64,000 bases of DNA, taken from Phycisphaerae bacterium RAS2. GTDB taxonomy: Bacteria > Planctomycetota > Phycisphaerae > UBA1845 > UTPLA1. Of the stretch, positions 26,852 through 35,573 are shown piece after piece (the stretch's first letter is position 1; each line of letters starts with the position of its first letter). A program made the position numbers and the translations under genes. Where the stretch lies: positions 2,977,306 to 3,041,305 of the forward strand of contig CP036352.1 of assembly GCA_007753915.1 (NCBI GenBank), read 5' to 3'. The notes under the pieces are model-generated. The model did no database searches. It saw nothing but the letters and a program-made list of their open reading frames with translations, and was not told the DNA's origin.

Positions 26852-26984
26852 CGGCAGTCGTCAGTGGGCAGTAATTAGTTAACGGCGATTAGTGAGCGGC
26901 GAGGCATATTGGATGGGTAGTAGGATGCGTCCTCGACTCACCACATCACACTCAACGCACCCCATCCAACCGCGATGATCCGCA

Positions 26985-27977
26985 TCAACCGCCGCCGGAG
27001 ACCGTCAGCCCCGCCGCCTGCTCCGGCGTGATCAGCCCCAATTCCAGCAGCGTCGCACGGACTTCTTCGTCCAGAATCGCCAGGTATTGCTGCGTGAATT
27101 CCTCATCGTGCAACACGATGCTGGTGAGCCAGGCGTTGATGATGTTTCGATAAAGACCCGGGTCGAAAAACTGCGCCGTGGCGTGTTCGCCCTCGACGAT
27201 GAAGAAGTGCTTGGGCGAAGGGGCCGCGCGATACAGATCCAGGGCTCCCTCAAATGGCGCGACGTTGTCGGCCATTGAATGCACGAACAACTTCGGCTCC
27301 GTGACCTGTGCCACCCAGCGCACCGTGTCAAAATCCTCCGTCGAACTCAACGCCGCCACCGCATTGCCGATGCCGAACAGGTCGTTGCCCAGGCCGTGGC
27401 TGTCGGTCCATTGGGTGGTGATCTCCCAGATGTTCACCGTGCCGTCCATGACGATCGCGGCGAGATCAAACTCCGCAGCCATGCGAATGAGCACCGGCGC
27501 GCCGAGGCTGATCCCCAGCCCCGCGACGACCGGATCATTCTCCGTCGCATGCTTGAACACGGCGCGCGTGCTGGTGATCAGGCCGTCAAACGTCGCCGCC
27601 CCGCCGCTTTCACCGAAGCCCTGATAATCGAACAGAATGACATCCCAGCCGAAGTCGACGAAGAATTGCAGGCCGACGGTGTATCGCCCTTTGTTGGCGT
27701 CGTTGCCGGGCACGACGACGATCGTGCCGAGCTTCGTCTCCGAGGTCGTCGGAACGCGCCAGGCGCTGATCGGTGTGCCGTTCTCGTCGGTCAGGGTCAG
27801 CGTCTCATAGGTGAATCCGAACTCCTCCGGCGTGCGGCGGATCTCCTTCGACGGCCGCAACACGAGCGATTGCAGCGTGTCGCCGCAGCCGCAAACACCG
27901 GCGGCAATCAGGAGCGCTGACCACGTGAATCTCCACTTGGGGAACGGGCGAAGCCGACACGTCGAAGATCGCAACAT
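26985..27977 (-). CDS. Lipoprotein alpha/beta hydrolase
   Basis: Serine hydrolase of 330 residues, probably anchored by lipid. The N-terminus is basic then hydrophobic and ends in the lipobox-like AAGVCG. Hydrolase features: TIVVVPGNDANKGR (oxyanion side), VILFDYQGFGESGG, nucleophile elbow GLGISLGAPV with Ser, acid in HSMADNVAPFEG, and His in VEGEHATAQFF. The substrate is unknown. GGAGGA eight bases before the ATG at 27977 fixes the start; the two upstream ATG codons lack such a site. The gene is convergent with 25388-26851. Confidence 0.85.
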   Translation of the reverse strand: MLRSSTCRLRPFPKWRFTWSALLIAAGVCGCGDTLQSLVLRPSKEIRRTPEEFGFTYETLTLTDENGTPISAWRVPTTSETKLGTIVVVPGNDANKGRYTVGLQFFVDFGWDVILFDYQGFGESGGAATFDGLITSTRAVFKHATENDPVVAGLGISLGAPVLIRMAAEFDLAAIVMDGTVNIWEITTQWTDSHGLGNDLFGIGNAVAALSSTEDFDTVRWVAQVTEPKLFVHSMADNVAPFEGALDLYRAAPSPKHFFIVEGEHATAQFFDPGLYRNIINAWLTSIVLHDEEFTQQYLAILDEEVRATLLELGLITPEQAAGLTVSGGG

Positions 27978-28064
27978 GTTTGGAATTTCCTCCATGAACG
28001 AGGCAGGTTGGTCGGCGATTCTAGACCCGAGAATCCGGGATGGCAACGAGAACGCGCGCCGCGC

Positions 28065-28934
28065 CTACTGGCGCGCGATCCGCCTCACCGCCGCCTGATC
28101 CACCGCCAGCCATTCGCGCCCCTTTTCGTCTTCGCCGTGTTCGGTCTCCAGAATGCGCGGCGCGTGCGCCAGCCGCGGATCGCGCAGGATCAGCTCAAAA
28201 CCGCGCCGCCCCAGTTTCCCCAGACCGATGTGCTCGTGCCGATCCCGTCGGCTGCCCAGGTCCATGACCGAGTCATTTGTATGGATGCATTGCACGCGCG
28301 GCAACCCGAACGCGCGGTCCGCCTCAGCGATCATCCGCTCGTAACCCGCCGCGTCGCGCAAGTCGTACCCCGCCGCGAACAAATGGCACGTATCCAGACA
28401 AACGGCCAGCCGCTCCGGCGATTTCACGCCGTCGATGATCCGACCCAGTTCACTTAACTCGCGCCCGATCGTGCTGCCCTGCCCGGCCGTGTCTTCCAGT
28501 CCGATCCGCGTCTTGAAGCCGCGCGTCCGCACGTGGATTTCGTCGATTGATTGCGAGATTCTCGCGATGCCGGTGTCCAGCCCCTCGCCGAGGTGCGCCC
28601 CGGGGTGCACCACGAGCAGCTCCACCCCCAGCGCCTCGCAGCGCGTCAGTTCATCCGTCATCGCATCGATGCTCTTGGCGAGGTTCACCGGGTCCGGCGC
28701 GGCCAGGTTGATGAGATAACTCGCATGCGCCGTGACCGGCCCGACGCCGGTTCGCTTGCGCGCCTCGCGGAACAACCGCACCTGCTCATCCGAAAGCGGC
28801 GCGGCCTTCCATTGCCGCTGATTCTTGACAAATATCTGAATGCAGTCGAAGCCCAGCCGCACGGCCCCATCCAACGCGAGGTGCAAACCACCGGCGACGG
28901 AAAGGTGCGCCCCAATTGAAGATTTCACAGTCAT
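28065..28934 (-). CDS. nfo: Endonuclease IV (AP endonuclease)
   Basis: Zn-dependent AP endonuclease of base-excision repair, 289 residues. Family motifs: SIGAHLSVAGGLHLAL at the N-terminus (His ligand), CIQIFVKNQRQW, LLVVHPGAHLGEGLD, IGLEDTAGQGSTIG (Glu ligand), VCLDTCHLFAAGYDL (Asp/His ligands), CIHTNDSVMDLGSRRDRHEH (the DxxDRHEH-type signature). The length and order are normal. It stands 87 bases upstream of the lipoprotein hydrolase on the same strand; no functional link is apparent. Confidence 0.97.
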   Translation of the reverse strand: MTVKSSIGAHLSVAGGLHLALDGAVRLGFDCIQIFVKNQRQWKAAPLSDEQVRLFREARKRTGVGPVTAHASYLINLAAPDPVNLAKSIDAMTDELTRCEALGVELLVVHPGAHLGEGLDTGIARISQSIDEIHVRTRGFKTRIGLEDTAGQGSTIGRELSELGRIIDGVKSPERLAVCLDTCHLFAAGYDLRDAAGYERMIAEADRAFGLPRVQCIHTNDSVMDLGSRRDRHEHIGLGKLGRRGFELILRDPRLAHAPRILETEHGEDEKGREWLAVDQAAVRRIARQ

Positions 28935-29137
28935 ATAGGATCACCCAAAATCAACCACTAACTCACGACTTGTCTTGTAACCCCTTTCAAGATTGACCCT
29001 TACAATCTCCGAGATTGGCAATTCACAACCCGTGCACGAAAGGCCTTGTCAACATTGGCTGCGCTGATAGCATTCCCGCCCGAACAGCTCGCTGGCCCAG
29101 CGGATGGGACAAAACCAGCAGAAGGGAAGCTTGAATT

Positions 29138-29665
29138 GTGAACTGGTTGAGGTGCAATTGGAAGGCAATAGCGTCCATCATCATCTTACTCTGCACGATT
29201 GTAGGCACTGTAAATGCACTCATCGGCTCGAGACTTGCTGGGGAGCAGGCTTCCATTGCCCGGTCGACGGCAAGGCCAGCTGTTACAGCAAGGATAACTG
29301 GTGCCGAGTTTGACAGGAAGTATGTTCGGTTAGAGGTCGAGATCAAGAACGTGGGCCAATCATCGGCTTATATCAGCCAAGTTGCAATGGTTTTCAATAA
29401 AGACATAAGAAATCGCCTCCTTGAGTGCATGTCCATTGATGTGCTGCATGCAAACCAGCTTCGCAGGGAGATACTTATTGTCAGCAGAAACCTTGTAGTT
29501 GATAATCGATATCTAGATGTAGTTCGATCGCTTCAAGCGATGAAGAATCCCGAATTCATAGTCACATACGGTTCAACAATTATCGATCGCGAACAGTTCG
29601 TCGAGCTGTTCAGAGGCGACCGAATAAACTGGGAAGATCGATCTTGGGTCGGAATTCACAACTAG
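29138..29665 (+). CDS. AT-rich orphan membrane-anchored protein
   Basis: 175 residues, not recognised. One N-terminal membrane helix (about 9-27, IASIIILLCTIVGTVNALI), then a soluble beta-rich domain (RLEVEIKNVGQSSAYISQVA, similar to domains in phage-defence or cell-surface accessory proteins). The start is a GTG at 29138 with GAAGGGA upstream. The base composition is clearly AT-richer than neighbours, and the sequence lies between two housekeeping genes, which suggests insertion of foreign DNA. Confidence 0.65.
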   Translation: MNWLRCNWKAIASIIILLCTIVGTVNALIGSRLAGEQASIARSTARPAVTARITGAEFDRKYVRLEVEIKNVGQSSAYISQVAMVFNKDIRNRLLECMSIDVLHANQLRREILIVSRNLVVDNRYLDVVRSLQAMKNPEFIVTYGSTIIDREQFVELFRGDRINWEDRSWVGIHN

Positions 29666-29695
29666 TGAGCGATCATACGCTACTGAGAGGCTTCG

Positions 29696-30790
29696 TCACG
29701 TCCGCAGCATCGCCATGAACTGATCGAACAGATACTGCGAATCGTGCGGACCGGGGGCGGCTTCGGGGTGATACTGCACGGCGAAGACGCGCAGGTCGTC
29801 GTGCGCGAAACCTTCCAGGCTCTTGTCGTACAAGTTCGTGTGCGTCACGCGGCCGCCGATGGCCTCGAGGCTCGGCACATCCACCGCGAACCCGTGATTC
29901 TGGCTGGTGATCTCGACGCGGCCGGTGTCGTGGTTCAGCACGGGGTGATTGGCGCCATGATGGCCGAACTTGAGTTTGTACGTCTTGGCCCCCAGTGCGA
30001 GGCTTAGCAGTTGATGGCCAAGACAAATGCCGAAGATCGGCTGCTTGCCGATGAGTTTCTTGAGATTATCAATCGCCTCGGTGACCGTTTCCGGGTCGCC
30101 CGGCCCGTTGCCCGCGAGGATGCCGTGCGGTTTTCGTTCGAGTATCGCCTCGGCGCTGGTGGTCGGCGGCACGACATGCACCGTACAACCCGCCCCGGTC
30201 AGGCTCCGCAGGATGTTGTGCTTGATGCCGCAGTCCAGCGCCACGACGCGCAGGTCTGCCGTGTGTCCGTTCTCCGGCGACCACACCGTCTCGCCGTCGG
30301 GCATCACGCGGCGCACGAGATTCTGCCCGGCCATCAATGGAATCTCCTTGGCGCGGCGAACGAGGTCAGCCGGGTCGGAGATTTCCGTCGTGATGACGCC
30401 GCGGAGCGCGCCACGCTCGCGCAGGCGCTTGGTCAGCGCGCGCGTGTCGATGCCGGTCAGACCGATGATGTTCGCACTTTTGAGAAACGCGTCGAGATCG
30501 CCCGTCGCGCGCTGGTTGCTGTAGACCCGCGAGAGCTCCTTCACGACAAAGCCCGACAGGAATTGCCCGCGCGATTCGAGATCGTCCAGATTCACGCCGT
30601 AGTTGCCGATCTGCGGCGCGGTCATCGTCACAATCTGCCCGCAATACGACGGATCAGTCAGAATCTCCTGGTAGCCCGACATGGCCGTATTGAAGACGAC
30701 CTCGCCAGCGGCCGTGCCCGCCGCGCCGAACGATCGCCCGGCGAAAACGGTGCCGTCTTCCAGTCCGAGATAGCAGTTTGGTCGATTCAT
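29696..30790 (-). CDS. carA: Carbamoyl-phosphate synthase small (glutaminase) subunit
   Basis: Hydrolyses glutamine and passes ammonia to CarB for carbamoyl phosphate in pyrimidine and arginine synthesis. 364 residues. N-terminal small-subunit domain (LGLEDGTVFAGRSFG, VVFNTAMSGYQEILTDPSY), then a class I amidotransferase domain with the nucleophile Cys in FGICLGHQLLSLALG and the His-Glu pair in AVQYHPEAAPGPHD. The gene follows carB in the direction of transcription but is separated from it by the nucleotidyltransferase pair. Confidence 0.97.
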   Translation of the reverse strand: MNRPNCYLGLEDGTVFAGRSFGAAGTAAGEVVFNTAMSGYQEILTDPSYCGQIVTMTAPQIGNYGVNLDDLESRGQFLSGFVVKELSRVYSNQRATGDLDAFLKSANIIGLTGIDTRALTKRLRERGALRGVITTEISDPADLVRRAKEIPLMAGQNLVRRVMPDGETVWSPENGHTADLRVVALDCGIKHNILRSLTGAGCTVHVVPPTTSAEAILERKPHGILAGNGPGDPETVTEAIDNLKKLIGKQPIFGICLGHQLLSLALGAKTYKLKFGHHGANHPVLNHDTGRVEITSQNHGFAVDVPSLEAIGGRVTHTNLYDKSLEGFAHDDLRVFAVQYHPEAAPGPHDSQYLFDQFMAMLRT

Positions 30791-30892
30791 TGTCTATTTG
30801 TCACATGTCCGCCGGGCACTGCCCGATTGATGCTTCTCAACGAGCCGGTAAGGATCCTTCGGTTGGTGGCTGCCGTGGTTCACCGGTTCCTG

Positions 30893-31342
30893 CTATTGCC
30901 CAAGCTGTTTCACGTCGTTCAGATCCTTTTCGCGACCAGCGGCTCGCTTGTTGGCGATGAGATCGTCCCGACCGATGATTTGCACGGGTACGCCATCGAT
31001 CATGACATTCAGCCGGCGCGCGTAGCACACTGCAAACTCAACGCCGGAGATGCGATTGATTACCTCAATTCGAACTGGCGGCACGCCCATCCGGACCACC
31101 CGGCCCGGCGTCTGGAACAACTCGGCCGTCGCGCCGGCACCGGAAAATCCAAACTTCGCCAGGACGGCCAAGGCTCTCTGTATGTTGGCGGCATCGACGG
31201 CGATCCAGATATCCAAGTCCCCGGTCGGTCGCGGGTAGCCGTAGTAACTGACGGCATAGCCACCGACCAGGAGATACTCAACTTTCTCCGAGTTGAGCAA
31301 CGCTAAGAACTCTTTGAAGTCGGGCGGTAGCCGCGTTTCCAT
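30893..31342 (-). CDS. Nucleotidyltransferase-fold protein, toxin-like (AbiEii/MNT type)
   Basis: 149 residues of the minimal nucleotidyltransferase fold. Key motif: LLVGGYAVSYYGYPRPTGDLDI (residues split around 24-45), i.e. GG followed by DxD metal ligands. A second acidic position lies in RIEVINRISG, and the C-terminus is IIGRDDLIANKRAAGREKDL. Such proteins (DUF6036/AbiEii-like) often pair with a small upstream gene as toxin-antitoxin-like modules. The start at 31342 lies inside the preceding gene (overlap 65 bases). An alternative is a housekeeping antibiotic-resistance-type nucleotidyltransferase, which context makes less likely. Confidence 0.8.
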   Translation of the reverse strand: METRLPPDFKEFLALLNSEKVEYLLVGGYAVSYYGYPRPTGDLDIWIAVDAANIQRALAVLAKFGFSGAGATAELFQTPGRVVRMGVPPVRIEVINRISGVEFAVCYARRLNVMIDGVPVQIIGRDDLIANKRAAGREKDLNDVKQLGQ

Positions 31343-31502
31343 AAGCCATCCGGCGAAGATATTCCAATGCACGAAGCCGCTCGTCCGGCGACTTGTCACG
31401 CCAGTAAAGCCCCTCGTCATCCTGCTCGTCAAGCGACACGACCGAGAACGCCGAGCGGTCCAGGCGATACGAGTTTTCGATGGTGTCCGCAGATTCGTCC
31501 AT
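31278..31502 (-). CDS. Small partner protein of the nucleotidyltransferase (antitoxin-like)
   Basis: 74 residues. The body YWRDKSPDERLRALEYLRRM and the end ATARLQRVLSVAQ match a short family often seen directly upstream of DUF6036-type nucleotidyltransferases. The gene overlaps its partner by 65 bases, typical of toxin-antitoxin pairs. The first 30 residues are not conserved-looking. It begins 68 bases after the carB stop on the same strand. Confidence 0.75.
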   Translation of the reverse strand: MDESADTIENSYRLDRSAFSVVSLDEQDDEGLYWRDKSPDERLRALEYLRRMAYGNAATARLQRVLSVAQLGES

Positions 31503-31570
31503 GCTGCACCCGCGTCATTGTATCAGCCCTCGTGCTCGATGCGAGGGAACCGCCTCGATAAGCGTCTTCC

Positions 31571-34500
31571 CTACCGTATCCCCGCCGCGTAGTCCTGCAG
31601 CGCTCGCACGCGAAGCGCCTCTTTCGGTCCCATCCCCTTCATCGCACGAATTGCCGCAACGGCTGCCTGCGCGCCGGAGATGGTCGTGATGAGCGGAAGG
31701 TTTCGCGCCACGGCAGCGGCACGCCAGCGGCCCTCTTCCCACGCCGCGCCATAATGGACAGGCGTGTTAATCAACAGGTCCATCACGCCGTGATTGATGA
31801 TGTCGAGCAGGAAGCCCTCCGGCGCGCCGGCTCGCTTCGACACGACGACGCTGTGAATGCCCGCTTCCTTCAGCACGGCATGCGTGCCGACCGTCGCAAA
31901 CAACTTGAAGCCCAGTTCGATCAGCTCCCGTGCGATCGGCACGATGCGCGGTTTGTCCGGATCGTTCACGCTCACCAGCGCGTTGCCGGAAGTCGGCAGC
32001 GACAACCGCGTGGCAATCGCCGCTTTCGCGAAAGCCAGCCCGAACGAATCATCAATGCCCATCACCTCGCCGGTGCTGCGCATCTCCGGCCCCAGCACCG
32101 CATCGACCCCGGGAAACTTGTTGAACGGAAACACCGGCGCCTTGATCGACGTCATCACCGGGCGCACGCGCCGCCCCACACCGCGCTCCCACAACAAATC
32201 GCGCAGATTGCCTCCGAGCATGACCGCGGTCGCGATCTTAGCCCACGGCACGCCGGTCGCCTTGCTGACGAACGGCACGGTGCGCGAGGCGCGGGGGTTC
32301 ACTTCGAGCACATAGACCTTGCCTTGCGCGATGGCGAACTGCACGTTCATCAGGCCGCAGACGCCGAGTCGCCTGGCGAGCAGTTGCGCTTGGCGCTCGA
32401 TCTCGCGAATCAACTCCCCTGAAAGCGAGTGCGGCGGGATGGCGCAGGAGCTGTCGCCGCTGTGGATGCCGGCCTGTTCAATGTGCTCCATGATGCCGCA
32501 GACAACGCAGTCGCCGTTGGGGTCGTTGGGCGTGCGGAAATCGGCGACGGCATCGACGTCGATTTCGGTGGCATCAAGCAAAAACTTGTCGATGAGCACC
32601 GGGTTTCCGCCGGACGTTGCGGGTGAGCTTCCCGTGTGCACGGGGTTCGCCCGGTCGGTCGCCTCGAACGCGCGATGCACATAACGAATCAAGTCGTCTT
32701 CGTTGTTGCAAAGTTCCATCGCCCGGCCGCCCAGCACGTAGCTCGGACGGATTAACACGGGATAGCCGATCTTCGCCGCGATGCGCTGCGCCTCGTCGGC
32801 ATTCCGCGCGATGCCGTTGGCCGGCTGCAACAAGCCAAGCTCGTTCAGGATTTTTTGAAACTCGTCGCGGTCTTCCGCCATGTGAATCGACTCGGGCGGA
32901 GTGCCGATGATCGGCGCGCCGGCGCGTTTCAACCCCTCGGCGAGATTCAGCGGCGTTTGCCCCCCGAACTGCACAATCACACCGCGAATCTGCCCCTGCG
33001 CCGCAATCGCCCGCAAGACGCGCGTTACGTCTTCCAGCGTCAACGGCTCGAAAAACAGCACGTCCGACGTGTCGTAGTCGGTGCTCACAGTCTCCGGGTT
33101 GCTGTTCACCATGACCGTGCGATAGCCCAGCCGCTTGCCTTCCATCGCCGCATGCACGCAGCAATAGTCAAACTCGATCCCCTGGCCGATGCGGTTCGGG
33201 CCGCCGCCCAGCACCACGACGTGCGGCTGCGGCGCGATCTTCAACTCGCCTTCCACCCCACTCACCACGCGACCGTCCTGCACGCACAGCAGCGGCTCTT
33301 CGTGCGTCGAATAGTAATACGGCGTGGCCGCCTCGAATTCCGCCGCGCAAGTATCGACCAGCTTGAAACAGCTCCCATCCTCCGCGGCACGATGCAGATC
33401 GCGCGGCGTCATCAGCGCCGGCATCTGCAGCGCCTGCGCCAGCTGCGCACCGCTGTACCCCAGCATTCGCCCGCGACGAAGAAACTCCGCACCGATCCCC
33501 ACGCCGCCGTGCTGCGCCGCCGCGCGAACCTGATCGGCATGCGACAGAATCTCCTCTTCGAACTCCACCAGCTCGCGCCACTGATCGAGAAACCACCGAT
33601 CAATTCGCGTCAGCTCGTGAACCTGCTCCACCGTCCAGCCCATCTTGAACGCATAGCGAATGTAATACGGCCGACCCTGGCACGGCTTTTCCAGCTTGTC
33701 CCGCAATGCCCGGGCATCGATCGGCCAGCTTGTCGCCGTCGATTCGTCCACATCCGGCGGCGCCTCGCCCAGACGACTGCCGCCGACCATCACCACTTCG
33801 GTCGCGGCGGCATTGCCGTTGCCGTTCGTCGGCGCGGCCGACGAATCCGCTTCCGCGCGCCGGCTCATCGAGCGATACGCGCCCGCCTCGCCGCCGGCGT
33901 GTCGCTTGTGCGCCGCGGCCAGCCACCGGTCGTTGCGATCCAGTCCGTAGCCCGGCCGCTGAATCTCCATGCTGCGGACGCATTTCTGGAACGCCTCTTT
34001 GAACGTGCGGCCGATGGCCATCGCCTCGCCGACGCTCTTCATCTGGGTCGTTAGCGTTTCGTCGGCCTCGGGAAACTTCTCAAACGTCCAGCGCGGAATC
34101 TTTACCACGCAATAATCAATCACCGGCTCGAAGCTTGCCGGCGTGTTGCGCGTGATGTCGTTTGGAATCTCGTCGAGCGTGTAGCCCACTGCAAGCTTCG
34201 CCGCCACCTTCGCAATCGGGTAGCCGGTCGCCTTGCTGGCCAGCGCCGATGAGCGCGACACGCGCGGATTCATCTCAATCACGCATTGGCGGCCGGTCTT
34301 CGGATCGACGGCGAATTGCACGTTGCTGCCGCCGGTGTCAACGCCGATCTCGCGCATGATCGCCTGCGCCGCGTCGCGCATCTTCTGGTACTCGCGATCG
34401 GTCAGTGTCTGCGCCGGGGCGACGGTGATCGAATCACCCGTGTGTACTCCCATCGGGTCGATGTTCTCAATCGAGCAGATAATCACCACGTTGTCCTTGC

Positions 34501-35185
34501 GGTCGCGGATGACCTCCAGCTCGTATTCCTTCCAGCCGTACAGCGATTCTTCAATGAGCACTTCGCTGATACGCGATGCCTTGATGCCGCGCGCCGCGAT
34601 GGTCTCGAACTCCTCCATCGTGCGACAGAACCCGCCGCCCTCGCCGCCGAGCGTGTAGGCCGGGCGAATGCAACAGGGCAGGCCGACTCGCTGCAGCACT
34701 TCGCGCGCCTCGTCCATGTTGTGCGCCGTGTCGCTCTTGGGCACATCCAGCCCGATGCGGATCATCGCTTGTTTGAAGGCCGTGCGGTCCTCGGCCATGG
34801 TGATGGCCGCGGGGGATGCGCCGATCAGCTCGACGCCGTGTTTCTCAAGAATGCCGAGTTCGTGGCACTCCATGGCGCAGTTCAGGCCGGTCTGTCCGCC
34901 GAGGGTGGGGAGCAGCGCATCGACCGGCTGCCCGCGCGCCGCCTCGGCCGCGAGAATCTTGTCCACGAACGCCGGCGTGATCGGCTCGATGTAGGTGCGG
35001 TCTGCGAACTCCGGATCGGTCATGATCGTCGCCGGGTTGGAGTTGATAAGCACGACACGGTAGCCTTCGGCCCGCAGTGCCTTGCATGCCTGCGTGCCGG
35101 AGTAATCGAACTCGCACCCCTGCCCAATCACAATCGGCCCGGAGCCGATCAACATGATCGTCTTAATATCTTCCCGCTTGGGCAT
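31571..35185 (-). CDS. carB: Carbamoyl-phosphate synthase large subunit, with internal extensions
   Basis: Makes carbamoyl phosphate from bicarbonate, ammonia and two ATP. 1204 residues, about 130 more than the usual 1070. Both ATP-grasp halves are present: [18 protein letters not shown] and [17 protein letters not shown], with the regulatory MGS-like domain at the C-terminus ([15 protein letters not shown]). Between the first half and the middle domain lies an Ala/Gly/Asn-rich stretch (about residues 425-490, [14 protein letters not shown] and around). A second small insert follows at [14 protein letters not shown]. The start at 35185 ([16 protein letters not shown]) is the family start; the upstream open frame is rejected. 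Confidence 0.96.
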   Translation of the reverse strand: MPKREDIKTIMLIGSGPIVIGQGCEFDYSGTQACKALRAEGYRVVLINSNPATIMTDPEFADRTYIEPITPAFVDKILAAEAARGQPVDALLPTLGGQTGLNCAMECHELGILEKHGVELIGASPAAITMAEDRTAFKQAMIRIGLDVPKSDTAHNMDEAREVLQRVGLPCCIRPAYTLGGEGGGFCRTMEEFETIAARGIKASRISEVLIEESLYGWKEYELEVIRDRKDNVVIICSIENIDPMGVHTGDSITVAPAQTLTDREYQKMRDAAQAIMREIGVDTGGSNVQFAVDPKTGRQCVIEMNPRVSRSSALASKATGYPIAKVAAKLAVGYTLDEIPNDITRNTPASFEPVIDYCVVKIPRWTFEKFPEADETLTTQMKSVGEAMAIGRTFKEAFQKCVRSMEIQRPGYGLDRNDRWLAAAHKRHAGGEAGAYRSMSRRAEADSSAAPTNGNGNAAATEVVMVGGSRLGEAPPDVDESTATSWPIDARALRDKLEKPCQGRPYYIRYAFKMGWTVEQVHELTRIDRWFLDQWRELVEFEEEILSHADQVRAAAQHGGVGIGAEFLRRGRMLGYSGAQLAQALQMPALMTPRDLHRAAEDGSCFKLVDTCAAEFEAATPYYYSTHEEPLLCVQDGRVVSGVEGELKIAPQPHVVVLGGGPNRIGQGIEFDYCCVHAAMEGKRLGYRTVMVNSNPETVSTDYDTSDVLFFEPLTLEDVTRVLRAIAAQGQIRGVIVQFGGQTPLNLAEGLKRAGAPIIGTPPESIHMAEDRDEFQKILNELGLLQPANGIARNADEAQRIAAKIGYPVLIRPSYVLGGRAMELCNNEDDLIRYVHRAFEATDRANPVHTGSSPATSGGNPVLIDKFLLDATEIDVDAVADFRTPNDPNGDCVVCGIMEHIEQAGIHSGDSSCAIPPHSLSGELIREIERQAQLLARRLGVCGLMNVQFAIAQGKVYVLEVNPRASRTVPFVSKATGVPWAKIATAVMLGGNLRDLLWERGVGRRVRPVMTSIKAPVFPFNKFPGVDAVLGPEMRSTGEVMGIDDSFGLAFAKAAIATRLSLPTSGNALVSVNDPDKPRIVPIARELIELGFKLFATVGTHAVLKEAGIHSVVVSKRAGAPEGFLLDIINHGVMDLLINTPVHYGAAWEEGRWRAAAVARNLPLITTISGAQAAVAAIRAMKGMGPKEALRVRALQDYAAGIR

Positions 35186-35573
35186 GTGGCTTCGAACCCT
35201 CTCCCTGATCCGATCCGGGGCGACCCCCGGCTGACCCGCGCGTCGGCGACCGCGCAGCGCCTCATTGTAACCCCCTTTGCCGCGACGGGTTAGTCCCCTC
35301 GGCCTCGGCTGGGTTGGCAAGGCAAGTCACGATCTTCCCCTCTGCATTCGGGTGGGCACCTGCTCGGCCCAAGCGTATAATGCTGACGGCCGGAAAAGGG
35401 TGCGATTCATCAAGAATCGGTTGTGTTGACCGAACGCATCCGGGATCAACAGACCAGAAGAGCCGACTCGGTATGACTCGAACCACAGTCATCATATCCT
35501 ACTCATCTTTTCAGTCGCCCGAGCCGTTCGCCTGGCCCACGATGCCCTCCGTCCTTCAACGGGAGATCGTAAA
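35186..35573. other. Intergenic region between carB and the exported propeller gene
   Basis: 388 bases, no convincing gene. A minus-strand TACAAT (35264-35269 on the plus strand as ATTGTA) without a good -35 box could serve carB. A plus-strand TATAAT at 35376-35381, also without a clear -35 box, could serve the propeller gene. No riboswitch or attenuator was recognised. Confidence 0.5.

Noticed and set aside
26909-26969. Nine-base inverted repeat between two convergent genes as terminator
   Set aside because: The loop is over 40 bases and no T-run follows on either strand, so it is too weak to call an intrinsic terminator.
29045-29073. Plus-strand TTGTCA and TAGCAT boxes upstream of the AT-rich gene at 29138
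   Set aside because: The spacing is 16 but the -10 box matches only four of six, and AT-rich DNA gives such pairs by chance.
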